64,000 bases of DNA, from the NCBI GenBank assembly GCA_963840725.1, contig CAWIZY010000003.1:186001-250000 (forward strand). The letters run 5' to 3'. Below the pieces are notes generated by a model. That model was given only the letters and a program-made list of their open reading frames with translations. It had not been told where the DNA came from and did not search any database. Positions 17,931 through 27,346 of this stretch are shown here, piece after piece (the stretch's first letter is position 1; every line of letters starts with the position of its first letter). Made by a program: the position numbers and the translations under genes. The DNA is from CAVWDU01 sp963840725. GTDB taxonomy: Bacteria; Pseudomonadota; Gammaproteobacteria; Pseudomonadales; Halieaceae.

Positions 17931-18830
17931 ATGAATGATTCCCCCGCCAAAGTCGCAGGCAACCCCAGGGACTGCAGCAGGCGCTTTATCTTCGAAGAGG
18001 CGGACATTCGCGGGGAGATAGTTGCGCTCGATACAGCCTACCGCGCCGTCATAGACATCCATCAGTATGCCCCCGGCGTCAGTCGTCTGCTCGGCGAGTT
18101 TCAGGCCGCCGCAGTACTGCTCACTGCAACCCTGAAATTTGCCGGCAAACTGGTGCTACAGGCCCGCAGCGACGGCCAGATACCGCTTTTGATGGTGGAG
18201 TGCAGCAGCGACCGGGATCTGCGGGCCATCGCCCGCGGCGCCGACGAAGCGACCTCGGACCAGTTTAACGAATTGCTGCCGGGAGGGCAGCTGGCCATCA
18301 CTATCGACCCCAATCGCGGTCGCCGCTATCAGGGTATTGTGCCACTGCTCCCCGATTCACTGGCTGCCAGCCTGGAAGGCTATTTTGCGCGGTCCGAACA
18401 GCTACAAACCCGCCTCTGGCTGGCCTGCGACGGACAGTCCGCAGCTGGCATGCTGTTGCAGCAGTTGCCTGTTCAGCAAGTCGAAGATCCTGAACAACGC
18501 CAGGAGGACTGGCGGCACGCCTGCACGCTGGCGGCCACAGTCACTCCAGGTGAACTGCTTGCACTGTCCGCCCCCGACCTGCTGGGCCGACTCTATGCCG
18601 AAGATCCGGTGCGCCTGTTCGAGGCTCTGCCCGTCCGCTTCTCCTGCTCCTGCTCCCGCGCGCGCACCCTCCAGGCCTTGCTGGCACTGGACCCGGCCGA
18701 AGTACAGGAGCTGCTGGAGGAGTTGGGCTGCATCACCATGGATTGCGAATTCTGCAATCAACGCTATAGCTTTGTGGCCGAGGACCTGCTCCCGGAAAGC
18801 GACCCACCACCGCCCGAGCAGCTGCACTGA
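17931..18830 (+). CDS. hslO: Redox-regulated chaperone Hsp33
   Basis: Hsp33 protects unfolding proteins under oxidative stress; oxidation of its zinc-binding cysteines switches it on. The four zinc ligands are present near the C-terminus as CSCS (CXC) and CEFC (CXXC), followed by QRYSF. The N-terminal substrate-binding domain has RRFIFEEADIRGE and the GGQLAITIDPN loop. Length (299) is normal for the family (about 290). It is divergent from the EamA gene and upstream of pckA, which is the arrangement seen in several gammaproteobacteria. Confidence 0.95.
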   Translation: MNDSPAKVAGNPRDCSRRFIFEEADIRGEIVALDTAYRAVIDIHQYAPGVSRLLGEFQAAAVLLTATLKFAGKLVLQARSDGQIPLLMVECSSDRDLRAIARGADEATSDQFNELLPGGQLAITIDPNRGRRYQGIVPLLPDSLAASLEGYFARSEQLQTRLWLACDGQSAAGMLLQQLPVQQVEDPEQRQEDWRHACTLAATVTPGELLALSAPDLLGRLYAEDPVRLFEALPVRFSCSCSRARTLQALLALDPAEVQELLEELGCITMDCEFCNQRYSFVAEDLLPESDPPPPEQLH

Positions 18831-19039
18831 TCATGCGATATCGCATAGCGCCCGGGGAAGCGAGCTCGGCGCAGACCAGCTGGCGGTTGCTTTGCACCAG
18901 TCCACAGAAGCAAGGGATTTTTCACCACAGCGGTTTTGCCGCACACCGCGATCTGACATAATCACCGCCCCGAATTTGCCCCTACAGGCCGTCCGGTGAT
19001 GAAAGCCGGCAAGGCAACAGCAACGAAACAGGACCTACC

Positions 19040-20599
19040 ATGACCGAAGACACCGTATCCAGCCAGGAATTTGTCGACCTGGGTAGCTCACAGCTCGTGG
19101 AGGAAGCGCTCAAGCGTGGCGAGGGAATTCTCGCCGACACGGGCGCATTACTGATTACCACCGGCAAACGCACAGGGCGCTCTCCCGGCGATCGTTTCGT
19201 GGTCAAGGAACCCAGCACCGAGGACAGCATTGACTGGGGCGGGGTCAACCGGCCCTTCGACAGCGATCGCTTCGACGCGCTGTGGGCCCGGGTAGAAAGT
19301 CACCTCACCGGCCGGGAGCATTTTGTTTCCCACCTCCATGTCGGTGAGCACAGTGACCACTATCTGCCGGTCAAGGTTGTTACCCAAACCGCATGGCAAG
19401 CCCTCTTCGGCCGCAACATGTTTATTCGTCCCGAGAGCTATAACATCAGCCGCAAGCCGGAGTGGACTGTGCTGAACGCAGCGGGATTTGTCTGCGACCC
19501 CGAGCGGGATGGCACCCGGTCTGATGGCGTGGTGATTATCAACTTCGCCCAGCGCAAGGTGCTGTTGGCCGGCATGCGTTACGCCGGCGAGATGAAGAAA
19601 GCGATGTTTTCCGTACAGAACTTCCTGCTACCGGAAAAAGATGTCATGTCCATGCACTGTTCGGCCAATGTGGGTGAGGATGGGGACACCACGCTATTCT
19701 TTGGCCTGTCGGGCACGGGTAAAACAACACTGTCCGCTGATCCAGAGCGGTATCTGATCGGCGACGATGAGCACGGCTGGGCCAAGGGCTCGGTATTCAA
19801 TCTCGAGGGCGGCTGCTACGCCAAGACCATCGACCTGAGTCAGGCAAACGAACCGGTCATCTGGGATGCCATCTCTTTCGGCGCCATTATCGAGAACGTG
19901 GTCCTGGACGAGCGGCGTCATGCGGATTATTGCGACACCAGCCTTACGGAAAACGGCCGTTGCTGTTATCCGCTGGACCACATTGAGAAACGCACGGAGC
20001 ACAATAGCGGCGGCGAGCCGAAGTGCGTGATCTTTCTGACCTGCGACGTATCCGGCGTGCTTCCTCCCGTGTCCATTCTCTCCAAGGAAGCGGCGGCTTT
20101 CCATTTTCTCAGCGGTTACACGGCCCGGGTCGGTTCCACCGAATTGGGCGCCGAGGCTGGCATTCACCCCACGTTCTCAACCTGCTTTGGCGCGCCTTTC
20201 ATGCCACGGCCGGCCAGCGACTACGCCGAACTACTGATGCGGCGGATAGAAGACTTTGGCAGCCAGGTCTATCTGGTTAACACCGGCTGGACCGGCGGAT
20301 CCGGTGCCCCCGGGGGCAGCGGTGCCCGCTTCCCCATCCCGGTCACCCGGGCCGTGGTCGCTGCGGCTCAGAGTGGCGCCCTGCTCGATACACCCACCAA
20401 GCACCTCGACATCCTCAATCTTGACTTCCCGGCCAGCATCCCGGGGGTCGATGACAAGTACGTCAATCCCAGAGCCAGTTGGGGCGAACCCGAGGCCTAC
20501 GATGAGCAGGCGACCAAGCTCGCGGCCCTGTTCCAGAAAAACATCGGCAATTTTGCTGTCTCGGAGACCATTATCAAGGCCGGCCCAAGCGTGGCCTGA
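19040..20599 (+). CDS. pckA: Phosphoenolpyruvate carboxykinase (ATP)
   Basis: PckA converts oxaloacetate and ATP to phosphoenolpyruvate, CO2 and ADP, the first committed step of gluconeogenesis. The kinase P-loop GLSGTGKTTLS is at about residue 230, the PCK-specific metal site DDEHGW near 250, and the C-terminal VNTGWTGG with GARFPIP near 430. Length (519) is usual. It follows hslO with its own leader and ends at a clear terminator. Growth on fatty acids through fadBA would require this enzyme. Confidence 0.97.
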   Translation: MTEDTVSSQEFVDLGSSQLVEEALKRGEGILADTGALLITTGKRTGRSPGDRFVVKEPSTEDSIDWGGVNRPFDSDRFDALWARVESHLTGREHFVSHLHVGEHSDHYLPVKVVTQTAWQALFGRNMFIRPESYNISRKPEWTVLNAAGFVCDPERDGTRSDGVVIINFAQRKVLLAGMRYAGEMKKAMFSVQNFLLPEKDVMSMHCSANVGEDGDTTLFFGLSGTGKTTLSADPERYLIGDDEHGWAKGSVFNLEGGCYAKTIDLSQANEPVIWDAISFGAIIENVVLDERRHADYCDTSLTENGRCCYPLDHIEKRTEHNSGGEPKCVIFLTCDVSGVLPPVSILSKEAAAFHFLSGYTARVGSTELGAEAGIHPTFSTCFGAPFMPRPASDYAELLMRRIEDFGSQVYLVNTGWTGGSGAPGGSGARFPIPVTRAVVAAAQSGALLDTPTKHLDILNLDFPASIPGVDDKYVNPRASWGEPEAYDEQATKLAALFQKNIGNFAVSETIIKAGPSVA

Positions 20600-20606
20600 T
20601 GTGCGT

Positions 20607-20636
20607 AAAGGCTCATTGTTGTGGGCCTTTTTTTTG
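20607..20636 (+). terminator. Intrinsic terminator of pckA
   Basis: The stem AAGGCTC/GGGCCTT (one G-T pair) closes an eight-base loop and is followed by eight Ts, 8 bp after the pckA stop. Confidence 0.88.
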
Positions 20637-20714
20637 TCTCCAATTCTGGTTTAATGGCTGTCCCGCCGGCGATTCATAGTGATCCCGCCCGGCTCAGCGT
20701 GGAGTCCAGACACC

Positions 20715-21272
20715 ATGAGCGACGAAAAGAACAAGGTGACCGACAAGGCAGGTGAGATCGCCAAGAACATCTGGCTCGCGGGTGTTGGAGCCTATGGTCG
20801 CGCGGTGGACGAGGCCCAGGGCAGGCTCGAGAAGGCTGGACTGGAGCCTCCCAAGCTGTTTCGCGATCTGGTTGAGGCCGGAGCAGCGCTGGAAGAAGAG
20901 GCACGCAACACCAGCAGCGACTTAAAGACCGCCAGGACATCGGTGGAGGAACGGATCAGCAAGGTCCGGGAAAACTTCCATTTACAACGCCCGGCGCGAA
21001 TCGAGGATGTCGCAGACCTGCACAGCAAGATCGACCTGGTCTCCCGCAAGCTTGACGTGCTGGCCAACGCGCTCACCGAGTCCGGCGTCATCACCGTGCC
21101 GACCGAGCCTGCCGCTTCCACTCGACGTGCATCCACCGGGAAAAAAAAGGTCGCCCGAAAAAAGGCCCCTGCGAAAAAAGCGCGAACAAAGAACGCCAGC
21201 AGCAGGAAAACGGCCACCCGAAAAAAGAGCAGCATTCGGCCCAGAGCAGGAAGCAGCAAGAAGAACCCCTGA
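20715..21272 (+). CDS. PHA granule-associated phasin (PhaF/PhaI-like) with histone-like tail
   Basis: A 185-residue phasin. The N-terminal part has the phasin pattern AKNIWLAGVGAYGRAVDEAQ and a long amphipathic coiled-coil to about residue 120. The C-terminal 50 residues are Lys/Arg/Ala-rich (blocks such as KKKVARKKAPAKKA), as in PhaF, where the tail binds DNA and links granules to the nucleoid. The ATG at 20715 is used; a longer frame adds 12 non-conserved residues. The neighbouring TetR regulator fits a PHA operon, though no PHA synthase is in the window. Confidence 0.88.
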   Translation: MSDEKNKVTDKAGEIAKNIWLAGVGAYGRAVDEAQGRLEKAGLEPPKLFRDLVEAGAALEEEARNTSSDLKTARTSVEERISKVRENFHLQRPARIEDVADLHSKIDLVSRKLDVLANALTESGVITVPTEPAASTRRASTGKKKVARKKAPAKKARTKNASSRKTATRKKSSIRPRAGSSKKNP

Positions 21273-21284
21273 TCGCTCGCCGCC

Positions 21285-21941
21285 ATGAAAACCCGGGATC
21301 GGATTCTGGTCACCAGCCTGGCACTGTTCAATGAGCAGGGGGAGCCCGATACGACCACCATCGACATCGCCAACGAGATGGATATCAGTCCCGGTAACCT
21401 CTACTACCACTTCAAGGGCAAAGACCAGATCATTGCCGAGCTGTTTCAGCAATATGAACAGGCGCTGTCGAGCACCCTCAACGCGCCCATTGAGCAACCC
21501 CTGAGCGCCGATCGCAATAATGTAGAGGACAACTGGTACTACCTCTACGTGGTACTCGAAGAGATGTACCAATACCGTTTTTTTTATCACAATCTGGACA
21601 ACATCCTGCAGCGCTATCCAACGATACAACGGCGCTTCAAACGGCTCCTGCAGTTACAACGCAGCGCGTTACTGGCGATCTGTCAAACGCTGCTGGACCA
21701 GTCGGTGATAGACGCCAGGGATCAACAACTTGTGGGACTGGTCGATAACATGACCCTGGCACTGACCTTCTGGTTCAGCTACGACCAGTTACTGCATGGT
21801 GATCGGAAGCCTCAGGTGACCATCCACCAGGGTGTCTTCCAGCTGATGACGATGGTGGCCCCCTATCTGGGTGATGACCAATTGCCCTTCTATCGTGACT
21901 GCGAGGCCATCTTCGCGACTATGCTGGAGGACGCACCGTAG
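21285..21941 (+). CDS. TetR family transcriptional regulator (PhaD-like)
   Basis: A 218-residue repressor-type protein. The N-terminal helix-turn-helix reads TTIDIANEMDISPGNLYYHF, the common TetR signature with FKGKDQIIAELF following. The C-terminal ligand-binding domain has no diagnostic motif. It starts 12 bp after the phasin stop, as expected for a PhaD-type regulator of PHA granule genes, and its 3' end overlaps the convergent methyltransferase gene by 23 bp. The ligand is unknown. Confidence 0.88.
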   Translation: MKTRDRILVTSLALFNEQGEPDTTTIDIANEMDISPGNLYYHFKGKDQIIAELFQQYEQALSSTLNAPIEQPLSADRNNVEDNWYYLYVVLEEMYQYRFFYHNLDNILQRYPTIQRRFKRLLQLQRSALLAICQTLLDQSVIDARDQQLVGLVDNMTLALTFWFSYDQLLHGDRKPQVTIHQGVFQLMTMVAPYLGDDQLPFYRDCEAIFATMLEDAP

Positions 21942-22599
21942 CTGGACCAACAGCTGGCGATTTGCGCAGCAGAATGACATCCGCTCCAAGGCATTCCAAT
22001 TCGGCGCCCTGTTCGCCAGCCCACCACTGCCAGGTCGCTACACTAAAGAAACAAACGTGAGTGGGATCATTTTTGTAGTGCCACGCCGCAAACGCCTGCC
22101 GGTCGCGCACCAGCTTGGTCATGACACCCAACCATCCCGTCGGCGCAAGCAGTGACCAAAGCCGTGCCAACTCCCGACCCGGTTCGTGCAAGTGTTCAAC
22201 CACTTCTGTGGCGCAGATAAAATCGTAACGGTCTTCCAATGCACGGCTATCGGGGGCATAGAACACATCAAAAAGACGCACCTCAAGGCCGGACTCCCTC
22301 AGCATATAAGCCAGCGCCGGTCCCGGCCCGCAACCGAAATCCAACCCCCGGGCCGGCGCCTGCACCCGCTCCAACAAAGGTGTTGCCAGGCGCGCAAGGA
22401 ACCGCCTGTAGCCGGGATCTTCGACCTTGTTGATGTGCAGGTCATACTCCGCCTTCTCAGCGGCAGCACTGAGGTGGAACTGCGGCGGCACGAAAACCAG
22501 CGCACACCGCAAGCAGCGACGGTAGGTCCGTCGCCTGTCGCGGTAGAAAGCCTCGCTGTCGATGAAATTGCACAGCGGGCAGTGCGTTATCCCGGGCAT
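21919..22599 (-). CDS. SAM-dependent methyltransferase with N-terminal zinc ribbon
   Basis: A 226-residue class I methyltransferase. The first 40 residues hold a possible zinc ribbon, with CPLC near residue 7 and CLRC near 29. The SAM-binding motif I is LDFGCGPGPALAYML near residue 87, and the post-motif segment DFICATEVVEHL near 128. This arrangement is common in proteins that modify small molecules or sugars, but the substrate is unknown. It is divergent from the peroxiredoxin gene and overlaps the TetR gene 3' ends. Confidence 0.85.
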   Translation of the reverse strand: MPGITHCPLCNFIDSEAFYRDRRRTYRRCLRCALVFVPPQFHLSAAAEKAEYDLHINKVEDPGYRRFLARLATPLLERVQAPARGLDFGCGPGPALAYMLRESGLEVRLFDVFYAPDSRALEDRYDFICATEVVEHLHEPGRELARLWSLLAPTGWLGVMTKLVRDRQAFAAWHYKNDPTHVCFFSVATWQWWAGEQGAELECLGADVILLRKSPAVGPATVRPPA

Positions 22600-22640
22600 C
22601 TGCTATATTGCGGGTTCCAGAAACCGAGCAGGAGCTTAAC

Positions 22641-23120
22641 ATGACAATCAAGGTCGGCGACAAAATACCCGCCTGCAGTCTCATGACAATGGGCGCTGAG
22701 GGCCCCGCCCCCATCACCACCGGGGAAATTTTTGACGACAAAAAAGTACTGCTTTTTGCAGTTCCGGGGGCGTTCACACCGGGCTGCAGCATGACGCACC
22801 TGCCGGGTTACGTAGTCAACGCCGACAAGATCAAGGCAGCCGGCGTGGATACCATCGTCTGCATGTCGGTCAACGATGCTTTTGTGATGGACGCCTGGGG
22901 TAAGGCCCAGAATGCCGAGGAGCTGCTGATGCTCGCAGATGGCAACGGCGAGCTGACTGCCGCAATGGGGCTGGAACTGGACGGCAGCGGATTCGGCCTC
23001 GGCACCCGCAGCCAGCGCTTTGCAATGCTGGTGGATAAGGGCACGGTTACCCATCTCAATATCGAGGAAGGCGCGGGGGTCGACGTCAGCTCTGCGGAGA
23101 CGATGATGGGCCTGCTGTAA
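22641..23120 (+). CDS. Peroxiredoxin (Prx5/AhpC-TSA type)
   Basis: A 159-residue thiol peroxidase that reduces peroxides, with glutaredoxin or thioredoxin as likely electron donors. The peroxidatic cysteine is C49 in PGAFTPGCSMTHLPGY, with the Prx5-type active-site pattern P-x3-T-x2-C. Arg in GTRSQRFAML completes the site. A ribosome-binding AGGAG precedes the ATG at 22641. The frame extends 11 codons upstream without support. It converges on the pqiA-like gene, overlapping by 35 bp. Confidence 0.92.
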   Translation: MTIKVGDKIPACSLMTMGAEGPAPITTGEIFDDKKVLLFAVPGAFTPGCSMTHLPGYVVNADKIKAAGVDTIVCMSVNDAFVMDAWGKAQNAEELLMLADGNGELTAAMGLELDGSGFGLGTRSQRFAMLVDKGTVTHLNIEEGAGVDVSSAETMMGLL

Positions 23121-23754
23121 GCGCCACCTGTAATCGCGGTTCGGAGGCGGGCTCGCGCAGCAGCCCGCTGACCGCAATCGAAAACAGACAATAGCCCAGA
23201 AAAAAGTAAAAACCTTGCTGCAGCTGGGCGTCCATGGTCAAAACTTCGCCCATCTGCTCAGAGGCGCTACCCGCCATGTACGCCACCAATAACCCCATCA
23301 CAAATACATCCGCCATAGACCACTTGCTGAGCAGGGCGTTCAGCCATAGCAGCGAGCCACGCAGAGCTGGCTGAGGCAGGAAGATCGACAGCAATTGCAG
23401 TAGCAACTTAAAGCTTGGAATCACTACACTGAACAGGACGATCAGCGTAGCGACGAGGACATTTCCCGTATAGGCCAGTTCGGTTGCAGTACTCCAGATA
23501 GAGCGTGTCGTGCTGTACACCTGCAATTGCCCCTCTATACGGTCCAGGCCGAGCATCGCCGACACCGCGGTAAGCATCTGCCGGGCTTGACTGTCCGCCC
23601 CCTCACCGGCCATCAGGCCGATACCCATTTCGGCTATCTCTGACTTCTCTATGGTGCCACTCAGGGTGAGCACCGGTAGCGTGACGCCGGGGTATAACAA
23701 GCCCAGCGCGACCAGGATCAGTGCGGCGGCCAGCAACTTGCGTTTATTGCTCAT
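23086..23754 (-). CDS. PqiA family inner-membrane protein
   Basis: A 222-residue single-domain paraquat-inducible protein A, a membrane protein thought to take part in lipid transport between the membranes. It has about four transmembrane helices, with the family signature LLSKWSMADVFVMGLLVAYMA near residue 150. The start at ATG 23754 has GGGAG 7 nt upstream. Unlike E. coli PqiA, which has two such domains and a PqiB/MCE partner, this copy stands alone and has no MCE gene beside it. It follows the SLC13 gene, perhaps in one transcript. Confidence 0.85.
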   Translation of the reverse strand: MSNKRKLLAAALILVALGLLYPGVTLPVLTLSGTIEKSEIAEMGIGLMAGEGADSQARQMLTAVSAMLGLDRIEGQLQVYSTTRSIWSTATELAYTGNVLVATLIVLFSVVIPSFKLLLQLLSIFLPQPALRGSLLWLNALLSKWSMADVFVMGLLVAYMAGSASEQMGEVLTMDAQLQQGFYFFLGYCLFSIAVSGLLREPASEPRLQVALTAGPSSSPQS

Positions 23755-23799
23755 ATGAATACTCCCGAGGAAACCCGGCATGATACCGAAAAACCATCG

Positions 23800-25200
23800 T
23801 TAGTGGCCAAAGAACAGATAACACAGGGTACTGATGACAGCCACTCCGAGTAAATTGAGGAACAGCCCCTCTCTGGCCATCCGTGCGGTGCTCACCAGAC
23901 CACTGGAGAACACCACCGTATTGGGCGCGGTGGCCACTGGTAACATAAAGGCGCAACTGGCACTCATCGCTGCGGGCACCATGGCCAGCTCCGGGGCGAT
24001 GCCCGCCGCCAGTGCAGCGGCGGCCAGTACCGGCATGAGTAATGTGGTGCTGGCTGTATTCGATGTGGCTTCAGTCATAAATGTCACCGCGAGGCATATG
24101 AGTACAATCAGTGCCCAGGGGTGCATGGCGGTCAATCCGGCCAGACCTTGTCCCAACAGATCGCTGAGTCCGGAGTTAATGAATCCCCGGGCGAGACAGA
24201 TGCCACCAGCAAATAACAGCAACACGCCCCATGGAATCGTCACTGCCCGCTCCCAGGTAAGCAGCCGCCCCCCGGCACCGTTGGGCACCAGGAACATCAC
24301 TACAACAGCCAGCAGGGCTACCGAGGCATCATTGGCCTGAGGCAGACTCAGCCAGGATTGCCAACCCCCAAAGGGCTCACTGCGCGTGATCCAGGCCAAT
24401 GCGGTCAACACAAAAACCCCCATGACGCGCCGCTCTGCGGTACTCCAGCGACCAGCGTCAGGCAGGCTTACTGACAGCTGCCCCCCCACGCCGCGGGTCA
24501 AGACCACTGCCATCAGCGGGATCATGATGAGCACCACCGGCACACCCCACATCATCCACTGGCTGAAGCTTATCGTCTCGCCGGTAGCCTCCTGGTAGAC
24601 CTGCATGAAAATCAGGTTGGGAGGGGTGCCAATCGGAGTGCCCAGACCGCCGACACTGGCAGCGTAGGCCATACCCAACAGCAGCGGAACAGCCAGCCGT
24701 TCCCGATCCGAGCTGGCATCCAACACGGCCAGTGCCACCGGCAACAGCATCAGCGTCGTGGCGGTATTGGATATCCACATACTTAATGCTGCGGCCGCCA
24801 CCATGAAACCGATTACCAGGCGTCGACCACTGGTGGCGCCAAACAGATTCACCATACCCAGGGCAACCCGCCGATGCGCACCGGAATGCTCCATCGCCTT
24901 GGAGAGAAGAAAACCGCCCAATAACAGCAGTATCAACGGTGAGCCATAAGCCTGCCCAACCTCTGCAGGGGTCAGCACGCCCGCAAGCGGCAGCAACGCC
25001 AGGGGCAGCAGGGAAGTGACGGGGATCGGAATCGGCTCAAAAATCCACCAGACCACACACAGCACCGCGACAAAACTCACCACCATCACATCCGCCGTCT
25101 GACCGGAGCGCTGCATTGCCAGTGCCGCCAGCAACGCCACCGCCGGCCCCAGCCACAGCGCCAGGCGCCTGACTGTTCCCATTGTTTCTCCCGTTGACAT
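23800..25200 (-). CDS. SLC13/DASS family anion:sodium symporter
   Basis: A 466-residue membrane transporter with about 11 hydrophobic helices, of the divalent anion:Na+ symporter family (di- and tricarboxylates, sulfate or phosphate). The SNT motifs are seen as ISNTATT near residue 140 and EATSNTAST near 380, each followed by LLMPV-type helices; the C-terminal CAFMLPVATAPNTVVF is the family signature. The MST start at 25200 has GGAG nearby. The substrate cannot be told; a C4-dicarboxylate role would fit the gluconeogenic genes, but this is a guess. Confidence 0.9.
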   Translation of the reverse strand: MSTGETMGTVRRLALWLGPAVALLAALAMQRSGQTADVMVVSFVAVLCVVWWIFEPIPIPVTSLLPLALLPLAGVLTPAEVGQAYGSPLILLLLGGFLLSKAMEHSGAHRRVALGMVNLFGATSGRRLVIGFMVAAAALSMWISNTATTLMLLPVALAVLDASSDRERLAVPLLLGMAYAASVGGLGTPIGTPPNLIFMQVYQEATGETISFSQWMMWGVPVVLIMIPLMAVVLTRGVGGQLSVSLPDAGRWSTAERRVMGVFVLTALAWITRSEPFGGWQSWLSLPQANDASVALLAVVVMFLVPNGAGGRLLTWERAVTIPWGVLLLFAGGICLARGFINSGLSDLLGQGLAGLTAMHPWALIVLICLAVTFMTEATSNTASTTLLMPVLAAAALAAGIAPELAMVPAAMSASCAFMLPVATAPNTVVFSSGLVSTARMAREGLFLNLLGVAVISTLCYLFFGH

Positions 25201-25332
25201 CCAGGTTCCCTTCGCCTGCGCCCGAGTTCATCGTGTCCCAGCGCGCAAGTCCTGTAAAGCCCTGTATAGCCATGCAAGGGGCGGCAACAAATTGCGCTGG
25301 AGTCACCTGCGCCAAGGCTCTACACTGCCCGC

Positions 25333-26343
25333 ATGTCTGAGCCATTACCCCCAAGGCTGGTCGACCAGTTTCAGCGCCGGGTCAATTACTTGCGTCTGTC
25401 TGTGACCGACCGCTGCGACTTTCGCTGCGTCTACTGCATGGCCGAGGATATGCGCTTCGTACCCAAGCCGGATGTTCTGAGCCTGGAGGAACTGCATCAG
25501 ATCGCCGCAGCGTTCACGCGCCTGGGGGTCACCAAAATTCGACTCACCGGTGGGGAGCCCCTGATTCGCAATAACGTCATGTCGCTGGTCGGGAGGCTGG
25601 GCAAACTGGAAGGACTCAGCGAGCTGGTGCTCACCACCAATGGCTCACAGTTGCGTCGACTGTCCGCGCCTCTGCGTGAGTCCGGGGTAAAGAGACTCAA
25701 TATCAGCCTGGACAGCCTGCAACCACGGCGTTTCCGCAGACTGACGCGGCACGGTAACCTTGCCCAGGTCATCGATGGCATCGATGCGGCGGTCGCGACA
25801 GGTTTCGAGGGAATCCGCATCAATGCAGTTATCATGAACGGGCGCAACGATGACGAGGCAGCCGCACTGGTCGGTTTCGCCCGTGACCGGCAGATCGATA
25901 TTGCGTTCATCGAAGAGATGCCCCTGGGTGCCATCCAGGAACACGACCGCACCCTGACCCTCTGCACCAGCGACCAGTTACGCAGCCAGATCTCACGCCA
26001 ATTCCCGTTGGAGCCGCAGGGCGATCCGTCGGCCACTCAGGGTCCTGCGCGTTTTTTCTCCATGACTGACAGCCCATCCCGCGTGGGTTTTATTTCGCCC
26101 CACAGCAACAATTTTTGCCATTTTTGCAACCGGGTCAGGGTCACGGTAGAGGGGCGCCTGCTGCTCTGCCTGGGCAACGAACACTCGGTCGACCTGCGCG
26201 CCGTATTGCGCGCGCCCGACTTTACTCCCCGGGAGCTGGACCGGACCATTCTGGCGGCGGTGCTGCACAAACCTGAACGCCACTACTTCGCTGACCAGGG
26301 AAAACCCGAAATTGTCCGGTTTATGAACATGACCGGCGGCTGA
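25333..26343 (+). CDS. moaA: GTP 3',8-cyclase MoaA
   Basis: MoaA is the radical-SAM enzyme that starts molybdenum cofactor synthesis, turning GTP into 3',8-cyclo-GTP. The radical-SAM cluster is CDFRCVYC (C28, C32, C35), followed by the SAM-binding LTGGEPL near residue 70. The second cluster uses CHFCNRVR and a later LCLGNE cysteine near residue 270. The protein ends in GG, as required for activity. Length (336) is normal. Its usual partners moaC, moaD and moaE are not in the window. Confidence 0.96.
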   Translation: MSEPLPPRLVDQFQRRVNYLRLSVTDRCDFRCVYCMAEDMRFVPKPDVLSLEELHQIAAAFTRLGVTKIRLTGGEPLIRNNVMSLVGRLGKLEGLSELVLTTNGSQLRRLSAPLRESGVKRLNISLDSLQPRRFRRLTRHGNLAQVIDGIDAAVATGFEGIRINAVIMNGRNDDEAAALVGFARDRQIDIAFIEEMPLGAIQEHDRTLTLCTSDQLRSQISRQFPLEPQGDPSATQGPARFFSMTDSPSRVGFISPHSNNFCHFCNRVRVTVEGRLLLCLGNEHSVDLRAVLRAPDFTPRELDRTILAAVLHKPERHYFADQGKPEIVRFMNMTGG

Positions 26344-26347
26344 TTTC

Positions 26348-26363
26348 TGGTGTCCTGACACCA
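26348..26363. promoter_or_regulatory. Perfect inverted repeat before the moxR-like gene
   Basis: TGGTGTC-CT-GACACCA, two 7-bp perfect arms with a 2-bp spacer, lies 4 bp after the moaA stop and 38 bp before the MoxR start. A possible -10 TACAAT (26370-26375) follows directly, so the repeat could be an operator overlapping a promoter. A weak terminator is the other reading, but there is no T-run. Confidence 0.4.
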
Positions 26364-26401
26364 CTGACGTACAATGCAACGCCAGATCCTCCGAGGCCGG
26401 C

Positions 26402-27343
26402 ATGAAACCCGAAGATTTTCCGCAACTGGCGTCAGTCGCCACCATCATGGATGGCTTTGAATCCCATGGATATATCTGTAGTTCCAAGATAGCCACGGCG
26501 GTTTTTCTGGCCTTTCGGCTACGTAAACCCATCCTGGTTGAAGGCCCGCCGGGCGTCGGCAAGACCGAACTGGCGAAAACCACCGCCCTGCTGCTGGACC
26601 GGCCATTGATCCGGCTGCAATGCTATGAGGGGCTGGACGAGGCCAAAGCACTCTACGAGTGGAAGTACGGCAAGCAACTACTCTACACCCAAGTGTTGAA
26701 AGAAAAACTGGGCGATCTGCTGCAGGGCGCGAGGGGGCTCGCCGAATCGGTGGAGCGCCTGCATCAGTTTGGCGATATTTTTTACTCGGAGGACTTTCTG
26801 GAACCGCGACCCCTACTCAAGGCCATGCAGCAGGACGATGGGGCAATTCTGCTTATCGACGAGGTCGACAAGTCCGACTATGAGTTTGAGTCACTATTGC
26901 TGGAAATCCTGTCCGACTACCAGATATCCATACCCGAGATCGGCACAGTCAAGGCCCGCAGTTCACCGATTGTTTTCCTGACCAGCAACAATACCCGTGA
27001 GATCAGCGACGCGCTCAAGCGCCGCTGTCTGCACCTTTATATTCCCTTTCCCAGCGAAGAGCTGGAGTCGCGTATCGTGCGCAGCAGGGCACCCGAAGTG
27101 AACGAACAGCTGCGCCTGCAGCTGGTGCGATTCGTGCACTCGCTGCGACAGCTCGACCTGCGCAAGGCGCCTGCTATTTCAGAAACCATCGACTGGGCAC
27201 GCAGCCTGTTGCTGCTGCATGCGGACCACCTCGACGAAGAACTGGTTGGCAGCACGCTGAATGTGCTGCTCAAATTCGAGGAAGACATAGACACCACTGG
27301 TAGCGAGCTGCGCAACCTGCTGGCGGCGAGCGTGCATGACTAG
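26402..27343 (+). CDS. MoxR family AAA+ ATPase (CoxD-like)
   Basis: A 313-residue MoxR-type AAA+ ATPase, a chaperone-like machine that usually works with a VWA-domain partner to mature a target complex. Walker A is GPPGVGKTEL near residue 51, Walker B is LLIDEVDKSD near 150, the sensor-1 SNNTRE and the arginine finger ALKRRCLHLYIPFP near 205. The VWA gene follows after about 100 bp. In carbon monoxide dehydrogenase clusters the equivalent pair is CoxD/CoxE; no CO dehydrogenase is seen here, so the target is unknown. Confidence 0.92.
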   Translation: MKPEDFPQLASVATIMDGFESHGYICSSKIATAVFLAFRLRKPILVEGPPGVGKTELAKTTALLLDRPLIRLQCYEGLDEAKALYEWKYGKQLLYTQVLKEKLGDLLQGARGLAESVERLHQFGDIFYSEDFLEPRPLLKAMQQDDGAILLIDEVDKSDYEFESLLLEILSDYQISIPEIGTVKARSSPIVFLTSNNTREISDALKRRCLHLYIPFPSEELESRIVRSRAPEVNEQLRLQLVRFVHSLRQLDLRKAPAISETIDWARSLLLLHADHLDEELVGSTLNVLLKFEEDIDTTGSELRNLLAASVHD

Positions 27344-27346
27344 GCC

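Noticed and set aside
18934..18962. Possible pckA promoter (TTTTGC / CATAAT)
   Set aside because: The -10 is acceptable but the -35 matches only 2 of 6 bases; not reported as a feature.
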